DNA of 64,000 nucleotides. Origin: JANWXD01 sp037446115 (GTDB lineage Bacteria > Acidobacteriota > Terriglobia > Bryobacterales > Bryobacteraceae). A program made the position numbers and the translations under genes. Positions 18,056 to 26,832 of this stretch are shown here, in pieces. The DNA lies in assembly GCA_037446115.1 (NCBI GenBank), contig JBBIJF010000004.1:1-64000 (forward strand), read 5' to 3'. The notes below the pieces were generated by a model. That model worked only from the letters and a program-made list of their open reading frames with translations. It searched no databases and was not told where the DNA came from. Within the stretch, counting starts at the first letter, position 1. Each line of letters starts with the position of its first letter.

Positions 18056-20410
18056 CTAGCGGTAGAGCAGATATTTTTCGCGCAACTTCAGGAATTCCTT
18101 CACGGCTGCCCACGACTCTTCCTCGATGCGCCGCGGATCCTCTCCCGCTTTCAACGCCTGGAGCACCCCCAGATTCCCGATCAGGGAACGGTTCGCCTCG
18201 AGCGCGAGCCGTCCCGGAAACAGTTTCTCCAGCGCGCCGGCGAGTTCAAGCCCCAGCCGCGCAGCGCTGAAGGCCTCGCGGTCCGTCACGATAAACCTCA
18301 CCCCCTCAATCCATTGACCGGCAAAGCGTGAGGACGCAGGCCGGAAACGCGTAGGATACACTCGCACTCCGGGAAGGAATCTTGCGTTGAGATAGGCGGC
18401 AAGCTCTCGCCCGCGGATCCAGTCCGCACCCACTTGCTCGAACGGAGCGTCCGTCCCGCGCCCGACCGAGTAGTTCGGCGAAGCCTCGAGCATCGCCACG
18501 CCCGGATACAGCAGGGCGGCGTTGAAACTGCGCATGTTCGGAGACGGATCCACCCAGACCAGACCCGTGGAATCAAACCAGTCGCCCCGCTGCCAGCCGC
18601 GCATGGCCACGACATGCAGGTCCGCCCCGATGCGATTCTCGCCGTTGAACAGCCGCGCCAGTTCTCCCACCGTCATCCCGTGCACCAAAGGCAGCGGGAA
18701 ATAGCCGACAAAGGACAACAATTCCTTGTCCAGTAGGGGTCCCTCCACCCGCACACCGGTGAGCGGATTGGGCCGGTCTAAAACGTAAAACGGCAGGCCA
18801 TGGCGGGCGGCTTCCTCCATCGCGTAGGCCATGGTGGTGACATAGGTGTAAAATCTCGCGCCAATGTCCTGGATGTCGAACACCAGCACGTCCACATCAC
18901 GCAGCATCTCGGGCGTGGGCCGCCGCCCTTGTGCGGTGTACAGGCTCCATATGGGAATCCCCGTGGCGGGATCGGCGCCGTGAGGAATGTCCGGCCGTTC
19001 CTCGGTTCCCCCGATGCCGTGCTCCGGAGACAGCAGCGCGGTGACGTTGACGCCCGCCTCCAGCATGACGTCCACATTGCGCCGTCCGTCCCGCGTCAGG
19101 CCGGTGTGATTGGTGATGAGGCCGACCCGGCGGCCCCTGAGGGGCGCGAACTTCTCCTCCACCAGCACGTCCAGCCCTGTGAGGACCTGTGCGTTGCGGG
19201 CCACGACGCGCCGCAATCCGGAGCCCACCAGCGTCTCGTTGTATCCGGTGAGACGGACCCCGGGAACGCGGATGTCCAGCGCGGCGGCCACCACCGTCGC
19301 TACGCGGCTGCGCAAGGACGTGATCGCCGGCCGCACCTTCGGGTGCACGCTGTTGGCCAGCAGAATCACGTAGGTTTGCGTCGCCGGATCAATCCATAAG
19401 GACGTCCCTGTGAAGCCGGTGTGTCCGTAAGAGCCGAGCGGAAACAGTTCGCCGCGGTTGCCGGAGTAGGGCGAGTCCACATCCCAGCCCAACCCGCGGA
19501 GCACCGGCTGGTGAGGCGGTGACTGCGGCGTGGTGAATTTCTCGACGGTGGCGGCGCTGAAGATCCGGACGCCGCGCCGACGCCCCCCGGCGAGCATCAT
19601 CTCGGCAAAACGCGCCAGATCCGCTGCCGTGGTGAACATCCCGGCGTGTCCCGCCACCCCGCCCATAAACCGGGCCGTGGGATCGTGCACCACGCCGCGC
19701 AGCGGCAGGCGCTGACCCGGCAGAATCTCGGTCGGCGCGATGCGCGGCCGCAGCCGCTCCGGCGGACGGAACATGGTCTCGCGCATGCCCAGAGGACGGA
19801 AGATCATCTCGCCGCAGTAAGCATCCAGCGGTTTGCCACCCAGCCGGCGGACGATCTCCCCGAGAAGAACAAAATTGATGTCGCTGTAGATGAACCGCGT
19901 CCCCGGCGGAGCCACGGGCGCGTCCGTGAGCGCCTTTTGGATTCCGGTTTCGTAGCCGCTCCAGGCCGGCTCGAGATCCAGGTCCGGCCGCAGCCCCGAA
20001 AAGTGCGTGAGCAGATCCCGCACCGTGATCTCGCTCTTGCCGCCTTGAAACTCGGGCAAATAGCGTGTGACGCGGTCGTTCAGACGCAGCTGGCCTGCTT
20101 CGAACAGCTTCATCACCGCCGACGTCGTGGCCACGACTTTGGTGAGCGAAGCGGCATCGAAAATCGTGTCCAGGGTCATGCGTTCCCGCCGCGGCGCCAG
20201 TGCGCGAAATCCGTACGCCTTGCGGTGCACCACCACGCCTTTGTGTCCCACCCACAGCACGGCTCCCGGAATTTCGTCGCGCTCGATGGCTTCCTGGACC
20301 ACCGCATCCAGACGGCTGGAAGCGCGGAAGGCGCCCTCCAGAGGCGCCGCAGCGAACAGCATCACGATCGCGGTCAACAGCGTCAATGTGCGTCGTCGCA
20401 TCCTTCTCAT
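18056..20410 (-). CDS. Serine hydrolase (beta-lactamase family) fused to NamZ-like DUF1343 domain
   Basis: A 784-residue exported protein (signal about residues 8-28). Residues about 32-395 are a serine beta-lactamase/DD-peptidase-like domain with the catalytic SxxK motif SLTK (S88-K91), the Y175-S-D segment (YSDIN), and a late HTG motif (SYGHTGFTG). Residues about 410-784 match DUF1343, the family of exo-beta-N-acetylmuramidase NamZ (GLITNHTGLTRDG, LLSPEHGIGG, FDIQDIGARFYTY, LDRPNPL). In Bacillus subtilis related activities are separate genes of one MurNAc-recovery operon (amiE/ybbE and namZ/ybbC). Here they are joined, suggesting stepwise degradation of muropeptide or glycan ends outside the cytoplasm. 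The ATG at 20410 was taken; one at 20401 is equally possible. Only 24 bases separate it from the divergent gene. Confidence 0.85.
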   Translation of the reverse strand: MRRMRRRTLTLLTAIVMLFAAAPLEGAFRASSRLDAVVQEAIERDEIPGAVLWVGHKGVVVHRKAYGFRALAPRRERMTLDTIFDAASLTKVVATTSAVMKLFEAGQLRLNDRVTRYLPEFQGGKSEITVRDLLTHFSGLRPDLDLEPAWSGYETGIQKALTDAPVAPPGTRFIYSDINFVLLGEIVRRLGGKPLDAYCGEMIFRPLGMRETMFRPPERLRPRIAPTEILPGQRLPLRGVVHDPTARFMGGVAGHAGMFTTAADLARFAEMMLAGGRRRGVRIFSAATVEKFTTPQSPPHQPVLRGLGWDVDSPYSGNRGELFPLGSYGHTGFTGTSLWIDPATQTYVILLANSVHPKVRPAITSLRSRVATVVAAALDIRVPGVRLTGYNETLVGSGLRRVVARNAQVLTGLDVLVEEKFAPLRGRRVGLITNHTGLTRDGRRNVDVMLEAGVNVTALLSPEHGIGGTEERPDIPHGADPATGIPIWSLYTAQGRRPTPEMLRDVDVLVFDIQDIGARFYTYVTTMAYAMEEAARHGLPFYVLDRPNPLTGVRVEGPLLDKELLSFVGYFPLPLVHGMTVGELARLFNGENRIGADLHVVAMRGWQRGDWFDSTGLVWVDPSPNMRSFNAALLYPGVAMLEASPNYSVGRGTDAPFEQVGADWIRGRELAAYLNARFLPGVRVYPTRFRPASSRFAGQWIEGVRFIVTDREAFSAARLGLELAGALEKLFPGRLALEANRSLIGNLGVLQALKAGEDPRRIEEESWAAVKEFLKLREKYLLYR

Positions 20411-20434
20411 TATCGGCGCCGGTAGAATGGAATC

Positions 20435-21682
20435 GTGGCGCGGAAACTTCCCAGGCTCCGGACGAATCTGGATTTCATGCCTTCCCCGCTGCCGGACCGG
20501 CCGGGGCTGCTCATCCGCGACGCCTACCAGTATTCCGACGTCACGCTGATCATCCCGCCGCCGCTTGTGGCGTGTCTGGAGTGCTTCGACGGAGAGCGCA
20601 CCGAGCTCGATCTCCGCCAGATGCTGGTGCGGCTCACCGGCGACCTGCGCGTGAGCGAGCTGCAGCAGCACTTGGTCGAATCGCTGAGCAAGGCCGGCTT
20701 CCTGGAAGACGAAGTCTACGCGCGCTTGAAAGAGGAACGAGAGCGGGCCTTCCGCGAGTCGCCGGCCCGGACGCCCGCGCACGCAGGCTCGGCCTACCCT
20801 GACGAACCGGACGCGCTCCGGCGCACGCTGGCGGAATACTTGGACGGTGCCCCTCAGGCTCGTCCCGGACTGGTTGCCATCGCGGCCCCGCACGTCAGCC
20901 CGGCCGGAGGCTGGCGCTGCTATCAGGCCGCCTATGCGACGCTCGGCTCCGCCTGCGGAGACCGCACCTTCGTCATCCTGGGAACCTCACACTACGGAGC
21001 ACCGGAGAAATTCGGGCTCACGCGCAAACCCTATGTGACACCGCTCGGCACGGCAGTTACCGACACGGCTTTGGTGGACCGGCTGGCGCGCGACGGCGGG
21101 CCGGCGGTGGTGATGGAAGACTACTGCCACGCCGTGGAGCACTCCGTCGAGTTCCAGGTCGTCTTCCTCCAATACCTGTTCGGGGGCGAGATCCGGATCC
21201 TGCCCATCCTGTGCGGCCCGTACAGCCGCAGCCTCACCGAGGGCGGCAGGCCCGAAGACGACGACGGCGTGCGCCGCTTCCTGAATGCGCTGGGAGATTT
21301 GGCGGCGCGGGAAGGCGGCCGGCTCCTCTGGGTGCTGGGCATTGACATGGCCCACGTGGGCCGGCGCTATGGGGACCCCTTCGCCGCTCGCGCCAACCAG
21401 GACGGCATGACCGTCGTAGCGGCCCGCGACCGCCAGCGCGTCGAACGCGTTCTCGCAGGCGACGCCGGAGGATTTTGGGAACTCGTGCAGCAGAACCGCG
21501 ACGACCTGAAATGGTGCGGCGCCTCGGCGCTGTACACCTTCCTGAAGGCCATGCCGCAAGTGCGCGGCGAGCTGCTCCGCTACGAGCAGTGGAACATTGA
21601 CGAGCAGAGCGTCGTGACCTTTGCGGCGCTCGCGTTCCGAACCCGGCGGTCTCAGCCTTCCGGAACCGCCGCCAGCCAGTAG
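20435..21682 (+). CDS. Memo-like protein (AmmeMemoRadiSam system protein B type)
   Basis: The 415-residue product has a C-terminal Memo domain (about residues 135-400). It shows the metal-site-like histidines in IAAPHVSPAGGW and ILGTSHYGAPE, the acidic EHSVEFQVVFLQYLF motif, and the late DLKWCGASALYTFL, all features of the Memo/AmmeMemoRadiSam B family. The first roughly 120 residues form a separate helical and beta domain (RPGLLIRDAYQYSDVTLIIPP...ELDLRQMLVRLTGD) resembling the PqqD-like or winged helix modules seen in this subgroup. The start is GTG at 20435. The last 31 bases overlap the converging VWFA gene. The partners of the system (AMMECR1 and radical SAM proteins) are not in the window. 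Confidence 0.85.
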   Translation: MARKLPRLRTNLDFMPSPLPDRPGLLIRDAYQYSDVTLIIPPPLVACLECFDGERTELDLRQMLVRLTGDLRVSELQQHLVESLSKAGFLEDEVYARLKEERERAFRESPARTPAHAGSAYPDEPDALRRTLAEYLDGAPQARPGLVAIAAPHVSPAGGWRCYQAAYATLGSACGDRTFVILGTSHYGAPEKFGLTRKPYVTPLGTAVTDTALVDRLARDGGPAVVMEDYCHAVEHSVEFQVVFLQYLFGGEIRILPILCGPYSRSLTEGGRPEDDDGVRRFLNALGDLAAREGGRLLWVLGIDMAHVGRRYGDPFAARANQDGMTVVAARDRQRVERVLAGDAGGFWELVQQNRDDLKWCGASALYTFLKAMPQVRGELLRYEQWNIDEQSVVTFAALAFRTRRSQPSGTAASQ

Positions 21683-22740
21683 CCGGGCCGCGTCAGAACT
21701 TTCAGGTCCCTTCGAATCCGGCCCGTGCTCCCTTCGAGCACCTGCACTTCGATTTCGTGGAAGCCCGCTTCCATCTTGTTGTTGGGCGTATAGCTGATGA
21801 TGTATTGGCTGTGCAGTTCCTCGCCGATTCGCCCTAACACGCGCTCCAGGTCCCGCTGTGTCGTGAAGGAGTATTCCCGCCCGCCGGTGTATTTGGTGAA
21901 AATCTCCGCCGGGTTCGAGACGAAGATCGCCTTGGCCTGCCGAAAGATCTCGACAAACAGCGGAATGAGGTTGCCCGAGCGCCCCTCACTGCCGATGGTT
22001 CCCCGCACCGTCTCCGGCGTGGGCGGCACATGCGGGGGCAGCGGCCGGGCCGTGGGCGGAAAGGGATCGGGGCGCGGAGGCTGGGGTTTGGAAGTGAACA
22101 GAGTCACTACGTGCGGCACGTTCACCGTGTAAATGAGCACGTTGTGAAGCTGCGCGTCGGTGATGGCATCCCGCAGCCTGCCTTCGCTGCCCACGTCCCG
22201 CGTCTCGCTGATCAGCAACAGCACGCGCCTCCGGTTGCTCGGCCGCCGGGAGAGCATCCGGATGGCGTGCGTGGCCGCGTCAATCATGCGGCTGCTCGTG
22301 CTGCCCGGCCGGAGCCTGGAAAGCGCCTGAATGATCTTGTCCGGATCCGAAGTGAAGTCCTGCAGGGTTTGAATGCGGTGATCGAAGGCGACCACGGCCA
22401 CTTCACCTTGATCCCCCACCACGAGCTGCTGGAGCACGGAGCCGACCTTTTGCACCTTCGGCAGCATCTCTTCCATGGCCGCGTTGGCCTGCACCGCCAC
22501 CACCAGCGAAATCGGGATGAAGGAGACGTCCACCTTGATGTCCTGGGGCTTGCCGTTGTCGAGCAGCCGGAAGTGATGCGGTTCCAGCCCGGTGACGTAA
22601 TTGCCGTCCCGATCGGTCACCGTCACCGGAGCGATGACGACATTGACGGTGGCGCGAAAAACCTGGTCGGGCGTGTCTTGGGCAAACGCCGCCGGTAAAC
22701 TCACGGCCAGCACCGCAAGGATGGGACCTACAATCCGCAT
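21652..22740 (-). CDS. Exported VWFA-related acidobacterial protein
   Basis: A 362-residue secreted protein with a signal peptide (MRIVGPILAVLAVSLPAAFAQ), followed by a short beta region (APVTVTDRDGNYVTGLEPHHFRLLDNGKPQDIK) and a VWFA-like domain lacking the classic DxSxS MIDAS but with the same fold pattern (VVAVQANAAMEEMLPKVQ, VVAFDHRIQTLQDFT, RRVLLLISETRDVGS). This arrangement, with its characteristic proline-rich loop, is the VWFA-related acidobacterial family (TIGR03436-type), a strong taxonomic marker. Function is unknown. It lies just upstream of mogA on the same strand but probably starts its own transcript. Confidence 0.88.
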   Translation of the reverse strand: MRIVGPILAVLAVSLPAAFAQDTPDQVFRATVNVVIAPVTVTDRDGNYVTGLEPHHFRLLDNGKPQDIKVDVSFIPISLVVAVQANAAMEEMLPKVQKVGSVLQQLVVGDQGEVAVVAFDHRIQTLQDFTSDPDKIIQALSRLRPGSTSSRMIDAATHAIRMLSRRPSNRRRVLLLISETRDVGSEGRLRDAITDAQLHNVLIYTVNVPHVVTLFTSKPQPPRPDPFPPTARPLPPHVPPTPETVRGTIGSEGRSGNLIPLFVEIFRQAKAIFVSNPAEIFTKYTGGREYSFTTQRDLERVLGRIGEELHSQYIISYTPNNKMEAGFHEIEVQVLEGSTGRIRRDLKVLTRPGYWLAAVPEG

Positions 22741-22743
22741 CGC

Positions 22744-23268
22744 CTATGCTCGGGACGTCCCTTGCCCAGTGTCGGTTTCCAGGCTCTCCGGGTGATCGGT
22801 ATGGCCGCGGAGCAAATCCAGCACGTGCGGCACTACATCCACGATAGCATTGAGCGAGTCGAGGGCTCCGCGGGGAGAGCCCGGCAGATTGACGATCAAC
22901 ACACGGCCGCGGGTTCCCGCCACCGCCCGGGACAGAAGAGCCAGCGGCGTGGAGTGGCGCCCTCGCATGCGCATCCACTCGGCCAGCCCCGGCGCCTCAC
23001 GTTCGATCACCTGTCGCGTAGCCTCCGGCGTCACGTCCCGCGCGGCCAGGCCGGTACCGCCCGTGGTGAAGATGGCTGCAACCTGGCCCTCATCCGCCAG
23101 CTGCCGCAAGCGCCCGGCAATCTGCTCCTCATCGTCGGGGAGCACCTCGCGGACGGCCACGCACCAGCCCAGTTCCTCCAGCCGGCTCTTCACTGCAGGG
23201 CCGGAGACATCGTCCCGCTTGCCGGCATACACGGAATCGCTGATGGTCAGCACGGCCGCCCGGATCAT
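22744..23268 (-). CDS. mogA: Molybdopterin adenylyltransferase-type protein
   Basis: A 174-residue MogA/MoaB-family protein of molybdenum cofactor synthesis, which adenylates molybdopterin before metal insertion by MoeA. The conserved core is visible: LTISDSVYAGKRDDVSGP near the N-terminus, the TTGGTGLAARDVTPEA loop, and LPGSPRGALDSL. Length is typical. The ATG overlaps the moaC stop by 4 bases (ATGA at 23265-23268), so it is translationally coupled. It is the third gene of the moeA-moaC-mogA operon; the VWFA gene follows 3 bases later. Confidence 0.93.
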   Translation of the reverse strand: MIRAAVLTISDSVYAGKRDDVSGPAVKSRLEELGWCVAVREVLPDDEEQIAGRLRQLADEGQVAAIFTTGGTGLAARDVTPEATRQVIEREAPGLAEWMRMRGRHSTPLALLSRAVAGTRGRVLIVNLPGSPRGALDSLNAIVDVVPHVLDLLRGHTDHPESLETDTGQGTSRA

Positions 23269-23744
23269 CGCCCCTTGCTCCTCCCGCGACGGTAGTCACC
23301 GCTTTTGCCACCCGTCTTCTCCAACAGGTAGATGTCCTGGATCTCGATGGACTTGTCAAGCCCCTTGGTCATGTCGTACACGGTGAGCGCTGCCACGGAG
23401 GCCGCCGTCAGCGCCTCCATTTCCACTCCGGTGGGGCCGTTGGCGGTGGCGCTGGCCACGATCCGCACGCCATGTTTTTCGGTTTCCAACGCCACGTCGG
23501 CGTGTGTCAGCAACAGAGGGTGGCACAGGGGAATCAGCTCCGCGGTCCGCTTGGCGGCGGCAATGCCGGCAATCCGCGCGATTTCCAGCGGATCACCCTT
23601 CGGATTCTCGTGAAGGCGCTTCAGCACGGCCGGCGGCATGCGGACGAACGCCTGGGCGCGGGCGGTCCGCAACGTCTCCGGCTTGGCCGAGATATCCACC
23701 ATACGCGGGCTGCCCGTACGGTCGTAATGGGACAGCTTCTTCAT
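23265..23744 (-). CDS. moaC: Cyclic pyranopterin monophosphate synthase accessory protein MoaC
   Basis: MoaC acts with MoaA to turn GTP into cyclic pyranopterin monophosphate, the first step of molybdopterin synthesis. The 159-residue product shows the MoaC signatures MVDISAKPETLRTARA, IPLCHPLLLTH and GPTGVEMEALTAASVAALTVYDM, and KGLDKSIEI. The ATG at 23744 overlaps the moeA stop (ATGA). Second gene of the Moco operon, overlapping mogA by 4 bases as well. MoaA is not in the window. Confidence 0.96.
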   Translation of the reverse strand: MKKLSHYDRTGSPRMVDISAKPETLRTARAQAFVRMPPAVLKRLHENPKGDPLEIARIAGIAAAKRTAELIPLCHPLLLTHADVALETEKHGVRIVASATANGPTGVEMEALTAASVAALTVYDMTKGLDKSIEIQDIYLLEKTGGKSGDYRRGRSKGR

Positions 23745-24940
23745 GGCACGACCACGGCGATGAGATCGCCGGCCTTCCAGCACTCTCTGTCCGCATCCGC
23801 CACCAACCAGGCATTGGCTCGTGCCATCGCGGGAACATCGGAGGAGCCGCGCCAGGGGATCGGCCGGAGCTCGGTGCCGTCGGTGCTAAGCCTGGCCGGC
23901 AGAAAGCGCGTCAGCCCGGGCTTGTGCCGGAAATTCTCCGCCAGCCGCACCTGAAAGACCGGCAGCTCCGGCTCCTCCAGTCCCCCCAGCAGCTCCAGCG
24001 CCGCCCGGGCGAACAGCTCGAAGGTCACCATGGTCGAGGCCGGATTCCCGGGCAGGCCGAAGAAAAAGACTCCCTGCACGCGCCCGAACACCAGCGGCTG
24101 GCCGGGCTGAATCAGTACTCGGTCAAAGCAGAATTCGGCGCCGAGATCAGCCAGGGCGCGCTCCACTACGTCGTACTTGCCCGCCGACACGCCGCCCGAC
24201 AGCAACAAGAGATCCATTCCGAGGCAGCCTTCAATCCCTCTCCGCGTGGCCTCCCAGTTGTCTCGGGCCACCCCCATGATCTGCGGGATCCCGCCCGCGC
24301 GCGCCACCTGCACGGCCAGCGAATAGGCATTCGAGTTGCGCACCTCGAACGGCCGCGGCGATGATTCGACCGGCACCACTTCGTCGCCCGTAGGCAGAAT
24401 CGCCACTCGCGGCCGGGCAAAGACCCGCAGCTGTGTGCGGCCCACGGAGGCCGCCAGAGCGATCTGAGCGAAGCCCAGACGTACGCCCGGACCCAGCAGG
24501 ATTTCGCCTTGCCGCGCCTCGGCGCCTTGCGGATTGATGAACTGCCCCGGCTCCGCGGTCCGCTCGATGCGAACGCGGTCTCCAAGCCGCGTGGCGTGTT
24601 CCACCATCACGACTGCATCGGCGCCGGCAGGCACCGGCGCGCCCGTCATGATCTCGATTGCTTCCCCGGGCCGCAGCACCCCCTCGAAACGCGTTCCTGC
24701 GCGAACCTCTCCGGCAATGCGGAGTTCACCGGGCACGTCGGAGGAGCGGATCGCGAAGCCGTCCCGGATGGAGCGCGCCACAGGGGGAAAATCACGGTCC
24801 GCCACCAGCGGTTCCGCCAGCACACGGCCTGCGGCCTCCAGCAGGCTGACTTCCTCCACCGGCGCCGGACGCCGGTTCGCCCGTACGGTCTCCATCACCA
24901 GGCGGCGCGCCTCGGCGAAGCTCAGCGTCACGCCTCTCAT
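23741..24940 (-). CDS. moeA: Molybdopterin molybdotransferase
   Basis: MoeA inserts molybdate into adenylated molybdopterin. The 399-residue product has the MoeA order of domains: an N-terminal linker region (SFAEARRLVMETV), the domain around DRDFPPVARSIRDGFAI, the MoCF-binding domain (ILPTGDEVVP, LLLSGGVSAGKYDVV, VFFFGLPGNPASTMV) and the C-terminal beta domain. ATG at 24940 chosen; sequence further upstream to 25024 overlaps the argC promoter region and is not MoeA-like. First gene of the operon moeA-moaC-mogA. It diverges from argC with about 100 bases between. Confidence 0.95.
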   Translation of the reverse strand: MRGVTLSFAEARRLVMETVRANRRPAPVEEVSLLEAAGRVLAEPLVADRDFPPVARSIRDGFAIRSSDVPGELRIAGEVRAGTRFEGVLRPGEAIEIMTGAPVPAGADAVVMVEHATRLGDRVRIERTAEPGQFINPQGAEARQGEILLGPGVRLGFAQIALAASVGRTQLRVFARPRVAILPTGDEVVPVESSPRPFEVRNSNAYSLAVQVARAGGIPQIMGVARDNWEATRRGIEGCLGMDLLLLSGGVSAGKYDVVERALADLGAEFCFDRVLIQPGQPLVFGRVQGVFFFGLPGNPASTMVTFELFARAALELLGGLEEPELPVFQVRLAENFRHKPGLTRFLPARLSTDGTELRPIPWRGSSDVPAMARANAWLVADADRECWKAGDLIAVVVP

Positions 24941-25016
24941 TCTACCCGCCCCCGGTTTGCGCTTCTCGAACCAAAGGTCGGCCCCGCCCCCGTCGCCCGC
25001 TCCCGGCGTGGTATAT

Positions 25017-25036
25017 TTATTCACATCACCGAATAA
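25017..25036. promoter_or_regulatory. Inverted repeat just upstream of argC, possible arginine-regulator site
   Basis: TTATTC (25017-25022) and GAATAA (25031-25036) form a perfect 6-bp inverted repeat with an 8-base centre, in an AT-rich pocket of about 30 bases. It sits right before the argC start and overlaps TATATT (25012-25017), which is a plausible -10. Adjacent half-sites of an ArgR-type operator have a similar ATTC-spacer-GAAT look, but a match to ArgR is only suggestive. Confidence 0.4.
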
Positions 25037-25042
25037 TTAATC

Positions 25043-26050
25043 ATGAAGGTCCGCGCCGGCATCATCGGTTACCGGGGCTACAGCGGAGCGGAACTCGTGC
25101 GGATCCTCACCCGCCATCCGCACGCCGAGCCGTGGCTGCTCGTTCACCGGGCGGATGCCGCGCCACGACCCCGGCCGCGCGGTGCGACCGAACCGCCCGC
25201 TATCCCCGCCACCGCCGACGCGGTGCGCAGCGAGAAGCTCGAGATCGTTTTCCTGGCCACACCCGCCGAGGTCTCCATGCAACTGGCGCCCGGCCTGCTC
25301 GCGGCTGGCGCCAGAGTGATTGACCTGAGCGGGGCGTTTCGCTTGCGTACCGCGGAAGCCTATGAGAGATGGTACGGCGAGCCGCACGCCCACCCGCAGC
25401 TCCTTGAGGAAGCCGCCTACGGTTTGCCGGAGTTCTGCCGCGAGGCGATCCGCGGCGCGCGCCTCGTGGCGAATCCTGGCTGCTATCCCACGGCGGCCAA
25501 CCTGGCCCTGCGGCCCCTGCTCGAAGCCGGGGCGGTGGACCGCAGTGCCGGCATCGTCTGCGACGCCAAGTCCGGAGTGAGCGGAGCGGGGCGCAAGCCC
25601 AGCCTCAAGACCAGTTTTTGCGAAGTCACGGAGAACTTTTCTGCTTACGCCATCCTCAACCACCGCCACGTACCGGAGATTCTTATGATTTCCGGACTTC
25701 ACGAACACGAGCTGAGCTTCACCGCCCAGCTGCTCCCCCTGGACCGCGGAATCCTCGAGACCATTTACTTCCGCACCGCCGCCGGCGCCGGCAGCGCCGA
25801 ACTGCTTGCCGTCTATGAAAAACGTTATCGGACGGAACCGTTTGTACGGCTGTATGAGGACGCACAGGCCCCGGACCTGCGCTCTGTGGCGCGCACGAAT
25901 TTCTGCGACATCAGCGTGCAGGCCGACGCCGCCACCGGTCGCGCCGTCGTCGTCGCCGCCATTGACAACCTCGTCAAAGGAGCCGCCGGACAGGCCGTGC
26001 AAAACATGAATCTCATGCTGGGGCTGCCGGAGACGGAAGGCCTGCTGTGA
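25043..26050 (+). CDS. argC: N-acetyl-gamma-glutamyl-phosphate reductase
   Basis: ArgC reduces N-acetylglutamyl-5-phosphate to the semialdehyde in arginine biosynthesis. The 335-residue product has the N-terminal NADP-binding GIIGYRGYSGAELVRIL, the catalytic cysteine in VANPGCYPTA and the SGVSGAGRKP loop. The ATG at 25043 has no clear SD (upstream sequence is AT-rich), which is uncommon here. Next comes argB, overlapping by 4 bases. First gene of an arg operon; argJ, argD and argF are not nearby. Confidence 0.95.
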   Translation: MKVRAGIIGYRGYSGAELVRILTRHPHAEPWLLVHRADAAPRPRPRGATEPPAIPATADAVRSEKLEIVFLATPAEVSMQLAPGLLAAGARVIDLSGAFRLRTAEAYERWYGEPHAHPQLLEEAAYGLPEFCREAIRGARLVANPGCYPTAANLALRPLLEAGAVDRSAGIVCDAKSGVSGAGRKPSLKTSFCEVTENFSAYAILNHRHVPEILMISGLHEHELSFTAQLLPLDRGILETIYFRTAAGAGSAELLAVYEKRYRTEPFVRLYEDAQAPDLRSVARTNFCDISVQADAATGRAVVVAAIDNLVKGAAGQAVQNMNLMLGLPETEGLL

Positions 26051-26832
26051 GAGCCCTCATCAAAATCGGCGGCACGCTGCTCGACACTGCGGAGTCTCGC
26101 CGCCGTCTGGCCCAGGAAATCGCTGCGCTGCACCAGGCCGGGACTGCCGTCGCCGTGGTCCACGGCGGCGGCCGGCAGATGACGCGCTACCTCGAGCGAC
26201 AGGGAATCCAGAGCCGCTTCCGCGACGGCCTCCGCGTCACGACTCCGGAGACTCTGGAGGCGTTGCTGTGCGTTCTGGCCGGCACCGTCAACACGGAGCT
26301 GGTGGCGGCGTTCCTCGAAGCCGGCGCGCAGGCCGTGGGACTGACCGGGGTGGACGCCGGACTGGTGGAAGCCGAACCTTTCGGTGAAGACTGGGGTGCG
26401 GTCGGCCGGCCCGTCAGGGCGCGCGGGGACTTGCTGCACCTGCTTGCGGACCGCGGTTACCTCCCCGTGATCGCCTGCGTGGCCGGCGACGGGCGCGGGC
26501 GTATCTTCAACGTCAATGCTGACCAGATGGCCGCGGCATGTGCCGCCGCCTTCGGCGCCCGCCGGCTGTTTTTCTTGACCGATGTCCCCGGAGTTCGGGC
26601 CGCCGATCAAACCGTGCTGCCCTTACTCTCCCTTGCCGAGTCCGAACGCTTGATTGCAAGCGGCGTGGCGACAGGCGGCATGCAGGCCAAGCTGACCGCC
26701 GCCGCGCAGGCTCTCAGCGCCGGCGTGCCTGAGGTGGTCATCGCACCGGGCGCCCAAGCCGGTGTGCTGGAACGCTTGCTCGCCGGAGAACCGCTCGGCA
26801 CCCGCTTGGTGGCCGGCGGGGCACTCTCATGA
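26047..26832 (+). CDS. argB: Acetylglutamate kinase
   Basis: ArgB phosphorylates N-acetylglutamate, the second step of arginine synthesis. The 261-residue amino-acid kinase shows KIGGTLLD, the nucleotide-binding VVHGGGRQMTRYL, and the late FNVNADQMAAACAAAFGARRL. The start is GTG, overlapping the argC stop (GTGA at 26047-26050). The following argA-like gene starts 4 bases before its stop. The length is slightly short for ArgB, without a long N-terminal helix of the arginine-sensitive type, so feedback by arginine may be absent (inference). Confidence 0.94.
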   Translation: MRALIKIGGTLLDTAESRRRLAQEIAALHQAGTAVAVVHGGGRQMTRYLERQGIQSRFRDGLRVTTPETLEALLCVLAGTVNTELVAAFLEAGAQAVGLTGVDAGLVEAEPFGEDWGAVGRPVRARGDLLHLLADRGYLPVIACVAGDGRGRIFNVNADQMAAACAAAFGARRLFFLTDVPGVRAADQTVLPLLSLAESERLIASGVATGGMQAKLTAAAQALSAGVPEVVIAPGAQAGVLERLLAGEPLGTRLVAGGALS

